Assembly (NCBI GenBank): GCA_005798205.1
Contig: SYKJ01000150.1
Location: forward strand, 1-7,738
Direction of reading: 5' to 3'
From: Bacteroidota bacterium
GTDB lineage: Bacteria > Bacteroidota > Bacteroidia > Flavobacteriales > Crocinitomicaceae
Length of the DNA: 7,738 bases
The position numbers and the translations under genes are program-made. Below the pieces are notes generated by a model. The model saw only the letters and a program-made list of their open reading frames with translations. It was not told the DNA's origin and made no database searches. This document shows, piece by piece, positions 1 through 6,977 of this stretch. How positions within the stretch are numbered: position 1 is the first letter of the stretch; the number at the start of each line of letters is the position of its first letter.

Positions 1-345
1 GATTCATTAGTTGGTATTGCTTTATTTTTAAGTCATCTTGCGAAAGAAAAGAAAACAATGACTGCTTTGAGAGATTCTTATCCAACATATTTTATTTCAA
101 AAAATAAAATTGAATTAACTCCTGAAATAGACGTTGATCGTATTTTAGAAAAGATGGCAGAAAAATATGCCAATGAAGAAGTTGATAGACAAGATGGTGT
201 TAAAATATACATTGGCAAAGAATGGGTTCATTTACGAAAAAGCAACACGGAGCCAATTATTCGAATTTATTCTGAATCGAAAGATGAACAGGGAGCGAAC
301 TTACTTGCTCTAAGAATTATTTCAGAAATTAAGGACTTAATTTAG
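1..345 (+). CDS. glmM: Phosphoglucosamine mutase, C-terminal fragment (5' end outside window)
   Basis: This is the last 114 residues of an alpha-D-phosphohexomutase; the frame is open from base 1, so the gene starts before the window. The enzyme converts glucosamine-6-phosphate to glucosamine-1-phosphate in the cytoplasm, on the way to UDP-GlcNAc for peptidoglycan and lipid A. The visible part is the end of domain 3 and all of domain 4. The phosphate-binding loop RKSNTEP lies at fragment residues 79-85 and is followed by IIRIY; it corresponds to the R-x-S-G/N-T-E-P loop of the family. The active-site serine and metal-binding loops lie upstream and cannot be checked. The stretch YPTYFISKNKIEL is, from memory, typical of Bacteroidota proteins annotated as GlmM. 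A phosphomannomutase of the same superfamily is the main alternative. The TAG stop overlaps the convergent aroB stop by 4 nt. Confidence 0.8.
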   Translation, partial: DSLVGIALFLSHLAKEKKTMTALRDSYPTYFISKNKIELTPEIDVDRILEKMAEKYANEEVDRQDGVKIYIGKEWVHLRKSNTEPIIRIYSESKDEQGANLLALRIISEIKDLI

Positions 346-1418
346 TTTGGGTTATTTGCTAATAGATTAAGATGCAGCAAAGCAGCGCCAATTTCTGATT
401 CAGTTATTTCAATATCGTATACTGCCTTACCGATTCCATTTAATAAACTGCATAAAATTTTTCCAGAATGATTTTTCTTGTCTTGATAGATAAAGGAAAT
501 AATTTCGGGAACTTCATCAAGCTCAATTGATACCATTGGAAAACTTGCAGTAATTGTTGCTTCGATTTCCCTAAACTCAGCCAACGAAATAAATTTTCTC
601 TTCAGTGAAATATGTGCTTCAGCGCACATTCCTAAAGCAACTGCATGCCCATGAGAAATTTGTTTCTTGTTTAAATGATAACCTTCAAGAGCATGTCCAA
701 TCGTATGACCAAAATTTAATATTTTTCTCAATCCACCTTCCAAAGGATCTTTGTCAATGATTTTAGTTTTTATTAAAACAGATGAATAAATAACATCTTC
801 TTGAATTAATTCCTCTTCAGAATGAATTTTTTGAATTTTTATCCATAATTCCTTGTCCATTATGAGTGCATGTTTAAGCATCTCAGCATAGCCATTAAAA
901 ATTTCCTCGCCGGGAAGCGTTGCCAAAAATGCGGTATCGATAAAAATGTGGGATGGATGAGAAAATGTTCCAAGTTGATTTTTGTAACCGTCTAAATCAA
1001 TTCCATTTTTTCCTCCAATTGCTCCATCTACCATTCCGAGAAGTGATGTTGGAATATTTACAAATTTCAATCCTCGTTTATAAATAGAAGCAATAAAACC
1101 ACCCATATCTGTCACCAATCCACCACCTAAATTTATAATTAAATCTTTTCGCGATACTTTGTACTCTGTTAGCGCTTGCCAAACTTGAAAACATATTTCC
1201 ATTACTTTGTTTGATTCTCCTGGCGGCAACAAAATAATTTCTGCTCGCTCTAGTTCGCAGAACGAAGTAATTAAAAAATCTAAGCAATTATCATGGGTAT
1301 TTTCATCGACAATAATGATAATTTTGTGCTCAGAAAAAGTTTCTAAAACCTTAGAAAATGAAGTTTCAGTAAGAGGGCCAATTTCTACTTGATAATTTTT
1401 CGCCTTTATAATTTTCAT
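342..1418 (-). CDS. aroB: 3-dehydroquinate synthase
   Basis: The cytoplasmic enzyme converts DAHP to 3-dehydroquinate, the second step of the shikimate pathway, using NAD and a divalent metal. With the ATG at 1418 it has 358 residues, normal for AroB. The NAD-binding GGG is at 98-100. The family signature IPTSLLGMVDGAIGGKNGID is at 122-141. The probable metal ligands are E179 (NGYAE), H238 (FGHTIGH) and H256 (SHGHAV). The open frame extends upstream to an ATG at 1433 and a TTG at 1436. I prefer 1418 because a perfect TAnnTTTG box (1434-1441) abuts the 1433 ATG, so transcription would start at or after that codon, and because MKIIKAKNYQVEIG matches where AroB proteins usually begin. The residue after H256-G is His rather than the common Glu. 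The gene is divergent from proline dehydrogenase and its stop overlaps that of glmM. Confidence 0.93.
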   Translation of the reverse strand: MKIIKAKNYQVEIGPLTETSFSKVLETFSEHKIIIIVDENTHDNCLDFLITSFCELERAEIILLPPGESNKVMEICFQVWQALTEYKVSRKDLIINLGGGLVTDMGGFIASIYKRGLKFVNIPTSLLGMVDGAIGGKNGIDLDGYKNQLGTFSHPSHIFIDTAFLATLPGEEIFNGYAEMLKHALIMDKELWIKIQKIHSEEELIQEDVIYSSVLIKTKIIDKDPLEGGLRKILNFGHTIGHALEGYHLNKKQISHGHAVALGMCAEAHISLKRKFISLAEFREIEATITASFPMVSIELDEVPEIISFIYQDKKNHSGKILCSLLNGIGKAVYDIEITESEIGAALLHLNLLANNPN

Positions 1419-1433
1419 CTCTAAATTTAGCAT

Positions 1434-1441
1434 CAAAATTA
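1434..1441 (-). promoter_or_regulatory. Candidate Bacteroidota -7 promoter box for aroB
   Basis: Read on the minus strand this is TAATTTTG, a perfect match to the TAnnTTTG -7 element used by the primary sigma factor of Bacteroidota. It ends directly before the ATG at 1433. Transcription normally begins a few bases past this element, which would give a leader of about 10 nt before the ATG at 1418. I see no clear -33 TTG at the expected distance, and in such AT-rich DNA a chance match is possible. Confidence 0.45.
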
Positions 1442-1482
1442 ATTAATCTTTTCTGAAGTCTTCTGTGTAAAAAAAAACCAAT

Positions 1483-1490
1483 TACTTTTG
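1483..1490 (+). promoter_or_regulatory. Candidate Bacteroidota -7 promoter box for the proline dehydrogenase gene
   Basis: TACTTTTG matches the TAnnTTTG -7 element exactly and lies only 4 nt before the ATG at 1495. A start site a few bases downstream would fall at or next to that ATG, giving a leaderless or nearly leaderless transcript. A run of nine A (1469-1477) lies just upstream. The -33 region (about 1461-1467, TTCTGTG) is only a loose match to TTG. Confidence 0.5.
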
Positions 1491-1494
1491 TGGC

Positions 1495-2664
1495 ATGCTT
1501 TCCTTTGAAAATACTGAAATTGCTTTTAAAAGTAAATCTAATCGAGATTTAAAACGCGCATATTGGCTTTTTAGAATTGTATCTTCCCCTCGAATTGTAA
1601 AAATTGGAAAAGTAATATCACATTTTGCTCTAAAATTGAATTTGCCAATACGAGGACTGATTAAAAAAACTATTTTCAAACAATTTTGTGGCGGAGAAAG
1701 CATAGAAGATTGTAGCGTTAAAATTGGCGAATTAGCGCAATTTAATGTAGGTACAATTTTAGATTATTCTGTTGAAGGGAAAACTTCAGATGAAGATTTT
1801 GAGCAGACGGTAGAAATTATCATTCAAACAATTAACGCAGGTAAAGATAATAGTAAAATTCCCTTTGCTGTATTTAAAGTTTCAGGCATTGCCCCCAACG
1901 AACTACTGGAAAAATCATCCAAGAAAGAAAGTGAATTGAATGAAAAGGAAATAAAAGAAATAGTGCAAATAAAAAGTAGAATTGAACGAATTTGCTCTGC
2001 TGCTCACACTGCTAAAGTTCCTGTTTTTATTGATGCTGAAGAATCTTGGATTCAAAATATAATTGATACTTGGGCATTTGATATGATGCTAAAATTTAAC
2101 TCTGAACATGCAATCGTATACAATACATTACAAATGTACCGCCACGATCGGCTTGAATTTTTAACTACTTGTCTTGAAGAAGCGAAAAAAAATGCTATTA
2201 TTTACGGTGTGAAATTAGTTCGTGGAGCTTATATGGAAAAAGAGAGAGAAAGAGCGCTAACATTAAATTATCTTTCTCCTATTTACCCTGATAAAAATGC
2301 AAGTGATGAAGCATTTAACGATGCCATAAAATTTATTGTTGAAAATGAGGCCTGTTTTGCACTTTGTGCAGGAACTCACAACGAAGAAAGCTCAATTTTA
2401 TTAACGCAAGAGTTAGAAAAAAAACAAATCTCAAGAGATAATTCTAAATTCTATTTTGCTCAATTACTCGGTATGAGTGACCATATTTCTTTTAATTTAG
2501 CAAACGAGGGATTCAAAGTAGCAAAATATGTTCCTTTCGGACCTGTAAAGGAGGTCATGCCCTATTTATTAAGGCGAGCAGATGAAAATACTTCAGTAGC
2601 GGGACAAACCAGTCGAGAATTATCCTTACTAATGAAAGAGTTAAAGCGCAGAAAAAAAGATTAA
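1495..2664 (+). CDS. Proline dehydrogenase (monofunctional PRODH)
   Basis: The FAD-dependent enzyme oxidises L-proline to delta-1-pyrroline-5-carboxylate, the first step of proline catabolism, and passes electrons to the quinone pool. It has 389 residues and no P5C dehydrogenase domain, so it is the one-domain type rather than bifunctional PutA; the partner dehydrogenase is not in the window. The beta/alpha-barrel motifs appear in order: YSVEG (91-95), FIDAEES (178-184), YNTLQMYRHDRL (209-220), GVKLVRGAYMEKER (238-251), the HN pair at 295-296, QLLGMSDHISF (323-333), and YVPFGPVKEVMPYLLRRADENTS (345-367). In that last block Y357, R360 and R361 correspond to residues that bind the proline substrate in characterised PRODHs. 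The last block resembles mitochondrial PRODH closely. The ATG start is supported by a Bacteroidota-like N-terminus. No Shine-Dalgarno is visible. The TAA stop overlaps the stop of the convergent gene by 4 nt. Confidence 0.93.
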   Translation: MLSFENTEIAFKSKSNRDLKRAYWLFRIVSSPRIVKIGKVISHFALKLNLPIRGLIKKTIFKQFCGGESIEDCSVKIGELAQFNVGTILDYSVEGKTSDEDFEQTVEIIIQTINAGKDNSKIPFAVFKVSGIAPNELLEKSSKKESELNEKEIKEIVQIKSRIERICSAAHTAKVPVFIDAEESWIQNIIDTWAFDMMLKFNSEHAIVYNTLQMYRHDRLEFLTTCLEEAKKNAIIYGVKLVRGAYMEKERERALTLNYLSPIYPDKNASDEAFNDAIKFIVENEACFALCAGTHNEESSILLTQELEKKQISRDNSKFYFAQLLGMSDHISFNLANEGFKVAKYVPFGPVKEVMPYLLRRADENTSVAGQTSRELSLLMKELKRRKKD

Positions 2665-4136
2665 TTGACCTTGATTATTTTTTGATAGTAACTATCACCT
2701 AATTTCACAAAATAAGTTCCTTGGCTCAAATTACCTGTTTGAATAGTTGTTTCACCTAAAATCTCAAAACGCACAACCTCTTCCAATAAGGCATTGTAAA
2801 TAATTCCTTGTATTGGAATTATAGTCGATAATGAAATCGTTATATCTTCATTAAAAGGATTTGGCGCAATGTTAGCTTGAATTTTATTTCCAAGATTTTC
2901 AATTTCAACCAGCTGATTTAATGTATTAACGTTGTAGGTAACTGGAAAAACATTATTTGCTCCTACTTTCATTACATAAATATGCGAACCGCCATTACTT
3001 GTATTTTCAAAAAGACCGGTAGAAGAATTAGTTCCTACTGTCACGTATGTTCCGTCATTTGTAGCTAGTAATTGCCCAGCCTCATCTAATCCCTCATTAT
3101 TTATAGTTCGAAATTGGCCTAGCCAACCTAAGTCAAATCCATCAAAATTTGCTACCACTATATCATAATCTTGACCTTCAAATCCTGGATTAAGTGTACG
3201 ATAGGCAATTGCAATTTTATTTTGACTTGGCAGTGATAAGACCTCACTACAATAATTTGATTCTATAATATTATTAATATCTTGTTTTGTATACTGAAAT
3301 ATAAGGGCCCCATTTATATCAAATTTACCTACATAATCGTCAAAATTTTCTGAATTTACCTCACGGAAGCCAACGGCATAAATTACATTTACCCCAAGAG
3401 ACAAATCAGTAACGCCATATTTTCCGGCTAAATCAGTTATCGTATCTTGCCAAATAATGTTTCCCAGGGCATTCATTTTAAGAATAAAACCTTTCACAAG
3501 ATTTGAGTCTGGAATAAACATTTCTCCACCAACATAAAAAAGTGAATCCTCTACTTGAATAATTGTGTTTGCTCTATCTTCTCCAATACTACCAAAAGTT
3601 TTTGTCCACAATGTATCTCCATTTTTATCTGCGTGAATAATAAAAATATCTGAGGATTCTCCATTCGTAGTTTGCGTTTCTCCTACCATCAAAATTGTTG
3701 AATCTTTGGTCCAAACAGCATCATTGATTCGTTCCCAATTCTGTGTTCCGTAAGTTTTTTCCCATAATTTATTTCCATTCAAGTCGGTTTTTACAAGGTA
3801 TGCATCAAAATCTCCTGAGCCAAATGAATTTGAAAACCCTGCAATATAAAATCCTAAATCCGCATTGTACAATACCCTTCTTCCTTTTTCTGATTCAGGT
3901 CCACCGTAGTTATTACTCCATAAATAATTTCCTGCTGTATCAATTTTTAGTAGAAAAGCTTGTGAACTCTCTCCCCAACTACTTGAACTTCCTGTAACAA
4001 CATAACTTGAATCTTCTAATTGAACAATTCCTTCACCTCGATCGTAACCAGATCCAGAATACATTTTAAAAAAATTATTCTGTCCATAGCTAAACCATGA
4101 AAAACTAATAATAAAAAAACTTATTAAAATGCGCAT
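2661..4136 (-). CDS. Secreted repeat protein with T9SS type A sorting domain
   Basis: I recognise the architecture but no specific function. Residues 1-18 form a signal peptide with probable cleavage near SYG-QNN. Residues 28-399 hold about seven units of some 52 residues with the pattern DR..., DS.YVVTG, then L.K.D..GN.LW..YG. The LW tryptophans at 73, 125, 177 and 229 are exactly 52 residues apart, which suggests a seven-bladed beta-propeller. Residues 422-491 are a T9SS type A C-terminal domain: it opens with IAPNPFNEDI and closes with SQGTYFVKL and IIKVN. In this family the domain directs export through the outer membrane by the Por/Gld/Sprs machinery, after which it is removed and the protein is usually anchored to the surface or released. 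No catalytic motif is visible, so binding or adhesion is only a guess. The ATG overlaps the end of the barrel gene by 13 nt, implying coupled translation. Confidence 0.85.
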   Translation of the reverse strand: MRILISFFIISFSWFSYGQNNFFKMYSGSGYDRGEGIVQLEDSSYVVTGSSSSWGESSQAFLLKIDTAGNYLWSNNYGGPESEKGRRVLYNADLGFYIAGFSNSFGSGDFDAYLVKTDLNGNKLWEKTYGTQNWERINDAVWTKDSTILMVGETQTTNGESSDIFIIHADKNGDTLWTKTFGSIGEDRANTIIQVEDSLFYVGGEMFIPDSNLVKGFILKMNALGNIIWQDTITDLAGKYGVTDLSLGVNVIYAVGFREVNSENFDDYVGKFDINGALIFQYTKQDINNIIESNYCSEVLSLPSQNKIAIAYRTLNPGFEGQDYDIVVANFDGFDLGWLGQFRTINNEGLDEAGQLLATNDGTYVTVGTNSSTGLFENTSNGGSHIYVMKVGANNVFPVTYNVNTLNQLVEIENLGNKIQANIAPNPFNEDITISLSTIIPIQGIIYNALLEEVVRFEILGETTIQTGNLSQGTYFVKLGDSYYQKIIKVN

Positions 4137-5338
4137 TGTACTCGAAGTATTATAGATTCACCCCTTTTATTTGTTAAATTTTCACTAGCCAAAGCCAAAT
4201 TCCAGTTACGAAGTTTTATAGAGGAATACATTCCTAAACGATAACTTGTAAAACCGCCATAACTTCCATTCACACCAATATTTATATTTTTACCAAAACG
4301 ATAATTTGCTCCTATAAATAACATTGGTGTATAAATAGAAGAAAGAAACATTCTAATACCATAAAATTCTTGCAATCTATTTTGGGAGTTTTCATTTACT
4401 AATTTTGAAACTTGAATAAAACCAGGTAGGAAAACAATCGATTTTTTTTCAGATTTTTCAATGCTAAGAGAATCTAAATTTGAAGTAGGAGAGGAAAGAA
4501 TATTTTCATTATTTAGAAGTTGATCAAATGTGAAACCCGTAAAGGTATAAACTGAATCTGCTGTGTAGGTTTTTTCAGCTTCTCGCAAAGGAACAAAACC
4601 AATATTTTTTCCTAAAAATTGGATGAAATTGGCCTCATCGGATTTATAACTCAAGGGAATTCGAATATCGAAATCTAGACCCAATCCCAAACCCTTGGAA
4701 AAACTTTTTGATGAAGAAAAACTTGCTGAACCATCGAATAAAGCCATTAAGGTATCTCCCTCATTAGATTGGTAAATCCCTCCAGTTCCAATCTTTGCAG
4801 AAACGTGGTTTGTTAAATTAAAAAGATTCAGAGAAACAGAAGATTTAGATTTTTTATCAAGCCACCCGAAACCCACTTTTTGAAATAAAAAACTACTTAT
4901 TTGCGTCTGAGAAAAAGATGCCAATTGTCCAACATACATGTCGTTTCCATAAAAGGTAAGACCAAACAAATCTTTAGAGTATTGTGCTGCAAAAAAAGAA
5001 TAAATACCAGATTTTACTACAAAACCCCAGTTTTTTCGCTTAAATAAATTTACAGCAAAATTACGGTATTCCATTTCAGCGCTTAAATCACTTCCAAATC
5101 GATTTAAATCATCATGGGCCCCAAAACTCTTATTTTTGATTTCCTCTGTAATTTCTCCACCGTAAAATAATTTTTTTGTAAAAGAATTTTCTAGTGATGT
5201 AGAGGAATAAGTAGCTATCCCAGAAAAAATAATTTCATTTTTAAATTGAATTAATGTGTCATGCTGGATAGGACACCAATGTTGTGCATTTAATTGAATG
5301 CTTAAAAGTAGAATGCCAAAAAAAAGATTTTTTTTCAT
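4124..5338 (-). CDS. Predicted outer-membrane beta-barrel protein, DUF5723-like
   Basis: The function is unknown. Residues 1-18 are a signal peptide (MKKN, a hydrophobic core, then LNA-QHW). The mature part alternates polar and aromatic/hydrophobic residues in strand-like blocks, for example 92-116, 166-190, 216-232 and 338-384. It ends in ILRVQCAF with a C-terminal phenylalanine, as expected for a barrel inserted by the BAM machinery. The block FLGKNIGFVPL followed by a Tyr/Asp-rich segment and FTGF (241-269) recalls DUF5723 barrels of Bacteroidota. The usual N-terminal NPA-type motif of that family is not evident, so assignment to the family is tentative. Residues 253-300 are polar and may form a large loop. 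The gene starts in TGATG, sharing one base with the lipoprotein stop, and ends 13 nt inside the secreted-protein gene. Its first codons contain an A8-TC-T8 tract. Confidence 0.6.
   Translation of the reverse strand: MKKNLFFGILLLSIQLNAQHWCPIQHDTLIQFKNEIIFSGIATYSSTSLENSFTKKLFYGGEITEEIKNKSFGAHDDLNRFGSDLSAEMEYRNFAVNLFKRKNWGFVVKSGIYSFFAAQYSKDLFGLTFYGNDMYVGQLASFSQTQISSFLFQKVGFGWLDKKSKSSVSLNLFNLTNHVSAKIGTGGIYQSNEGDTLMALFDGSASFSSSKSFSKGLGLGLDFDIRIPLSYKSDEANFIQFLGKNIGFVPLREAEKTYTADSVYTFTGFTFDQLLNNENILSSPTSNLDSLSIEKSEKKSIVFLPGFIQVSKLVNENSQNRLQEFYGIRMFLSSIYTPMLFIGANYRFGKNINIGVNGSYGGFTSYRLGMYSSIKLRNWNLALASENLTNKRGESIILRVQCAF
5318..5335 (-). repeat. Paired homopolymer tract A8-TC-T8 at the start of the barrel gene
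   Basis: On the coding strand, directly after the ATG at 5338-5336, come eight A, TC, then eight T. They encode codons 2-7 of the signal peptide. The tract is a perfect inverted repeat with a 2-nt centre and consists of two slippage-prone runs. It may simply reflect AT-rich Lys and Phe codons. Confidence 0.6.
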
Positions 5339-6927
5339 CAGTAGATAATTTGGGCATTTAATTTTAACTTCATCTTGACAGCTAAGAAAGCTCCAAAAGG
5401 AATAGATTGAAGTTCATTCCATTGTGTTATTGGATTTGGTGAATTGAATTTTGTTTCTACAATTATTTTTTTTGTATTGTTTAAATTTTTAACAACATCC
5501 TCGCTTAGAATAAAATCTACAATAGAAGATTTCTCAAATAAACCACTTTGAGAATTTATTGAACCTGTTAAGCTGGAATAAATTTGACTTGATGCATTGA
5601 GGGTATTTATAATGATGCCTTCTGCATTCAGAAAATACAAAATCGGCTCGCATGAGAGTGGGAAAGCGTTTGTAGCATTCAATGAAATTATTCCAGATTG
5701 CCCATGCGACTTATTAAAGTCTTGATTCACTTCTAAATTAAATGTATCTCGAAGTGTCAATCCGTCTGCACCTATTGATAGAGGCATTTGTGCTTTTACC
5801 TTAATTTTAAGGCGGCTATTTGGAAAAATCTCGTCATTTCCCCCTGAGACATTTCCCCAAGGATTTAACTGCAATTGATATGCAAATTGATGTGAAGACC
5901 CAAAATTCTCCAAATAATTTTCTAAATTACTATTAGTTGCATTAAATTCTAAATTTTGGCTTGTGGTTTGCAGATTATTCCAAGAACCCGTTGCTGGAGA
6001 AATCCAAAAATCAGAATTTAAATTCGATGAAACCAGCTCTGTAGTATTTCCATTTGAATTCGTATTTTGTGCGCTTAGTATTTTTCCTTTTATTCCAAAT
6101 TTCATTCCATTTTCAATTTCAAAATTCAAAGAGGAACTCGGTAAATCAATTGTGCCTGATGTAATTGAATTAAAATATGAAGTAAGAAATTCTGAAGTTT
6201 TAGAGATGATAGCATTTCCAAAATAACCTTTGGCATAACTGAATTTTATATCCTGAATTTGAGCGTTAAAAGAAAAAATATTATTAGAAGAAATAGCTAC
6301 CGGACCTCCTTTTGGATCTGAGGTGATAATTAATTGCGACTGAAGTTTGTTATAACCAAGACCATTTTCCCCTGTTAAATTGATTGTATAACCCGCAAGA
6401 TTTAATTCTTCTTCAGAACTTCCTGGATTTTCATTAGTTCCAGCATCCACAAAAAAAGTTTGTTCATAGGGAAGATTATTTATAGATACACCAGGCAAGA
6501 GGATTTTGATGTAAACTTTCTCTGCAATTGAATTGAATACCTTTAGTTTTATTTTACCAGAAGCTACAGTAACTTTTTTTAGTTGAACATCATCTAAATC
6601 AAAGGTGTGATCTTCTATCGTATTCGCAAAAGTGTAGCCTGCAGGCACATTATTTAAACTAAAACTTAAATTGAAATCTTGAGAAATAGAGGTGTCTGGA
6701 AAACCCACTAAATCAGCCAGACCAAGATTTAAAATTGTACGATTTAAATCGAGCTCTATTGAAGATTGGTTATTCGAAGTCAAAGTTGAATCGTTGTAAT
6801 AGTTAGCAAGACTTATCGTGTCAGAGAAAATTGGAGCCGACCAATCAGAATCCCACGTTGTTGCTTTCTTTTTGCATGAAAAAGTTATAGAAACTAAGAG
6901 CAATAAAATTAAAATATGTCTTTTCAC
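5338..6927 (-). CDS. Putative lipoprotein of unknown function
   Basis: No enzymatic or binding domain is recognised. The N-terminus is a lipoprotein signal: basic MKRH, a hydrophobic core, and lipobox TFSC with the lipidated cysteine at residue 18. CKKK follows, with no acidic surface-export motif, so it may stay at the periplasmic face; this is inference. The mature 512 residues are rich in Asn, Ser and Thr and in beta-strand patterns. The opening WDSDWSAPIFSDTISL and the closing FGAFLAVKMKLKLNAQIIY recall, from memory, uncharacterised Bacteroidota lipoproteins encoded next to DUF5723 barrels. The start is GTG at 6927: the frame is closed upstream by a TAG at 6960-6958, with no ATG, GTG or TTG in between, and the signal peptide begins right at this codon. 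It heads a tightly overlapping three-gene cluster and shares one base with the next gene (TGATG). Confidence 0.7.
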   Translation of the reverse strand: MKRHILILLLLVSITFSCKKKATTWDSDWSAPIFSDTISLANYYNDSTLTSNNQSSIELDLNRTILNLGLADLVGFPDTSISQDFNLSFSLNNVPAGYTFANTIEDHTFDLDDVQLKKVTVASGKIKLKVFNSIAEKVYIKILLPGVSINNLPYEQTFFVDAGTNENPGSSEEELNLAGYTINLTGENGLGYNKLQSQLIITSDPKGGPVAISSNNIFSFNAQIQDIKFSYAKGYFGNAIISKTSEFLTSYFNSITSGTIDLPSSSLNFEIENGMKFGIKGKILSAQNTNSNGNTTELVSSNLNSDFWISPATGSWNNLQTTSQNLEFNATNSNLENYLENFGSSHQFAYQLQLNPWGNVSGGNDEIFPNSRLKIKVKAQMPLSIGADGLTLRDTFNLEVNQDFNKSHGQSGIISLNATNAFPLSCEPILYFLNAEGIIINTLNASSQIYSSLTGSINSQSGLFEKSSIVDFILSEDVVKNLNNTKKIIVETKFNSPNPITQWNELQSIPFGAFLAVKMKLKLNAQIIY

Positions 6928-6977
6928 TTTTACTTTTGAAACTTTAAAAATAAAATCCTATTTAGTATCATTTTCAA
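6928..6977. other. 50-bp gap between the thiolase gene and the lipoprotein cluster
   Basis: This AT-rich spacer must hold any terminator for the thiolase gene and any promoter for the three-gene cluster. No GC-rich hairpin followed by a T-run is visible. On the minus strand a TTG (6977-6975) is followed, 22 nt later, by TATTTTTA, which is one base off the -7 consensus. This is too weak to call a promoter, so readthrough from the thiolase gene remains possible. Confidence 0.4.

Noticed and set aside
1078..1392. Open frames of 61-69 codons inside aroB in other frames
   Set aside because: They lie wholly within the strongly supported aroB frame, lack recognisable motifs, and look like by-products of AT-rich coding DNA.
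1431..1436. Upstream TTG (1436) and ATG (1433) as the aroB start
   Set aside because: They lie at or before the expected transcription start given the -7 box at 1434-1441, and the extra residues are not typical of AroB; kept as an alternative only.
1482..1703. 73-codon minus-strand frame over the start of proline dehydrogenase
   Set aside because: It is antisense to a conserved N-terminus and has no domain, signal or promoter of its own.
3743..3997. 84-codon plus-strand frame inside the T9SS cargo gene
   Set aside because: It is antisense to the regular repeat region, so its length reflects the repeats' base composition.
5963..6226. 87-codon plus-strand frame inside the lipoprotein gene
   Set aside because: It is antisense to a continuous 529-codon frame with a lipoprotein signal; no independent support.
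6928..6977. Possible promoter for the lipoprotein cluster (TTG at 6977-6975, then TATTTTTA)
   Set aside because: The -7 element has a mismatch at the important final G and the spacing is loose; not distinguishable from AT-rich background.
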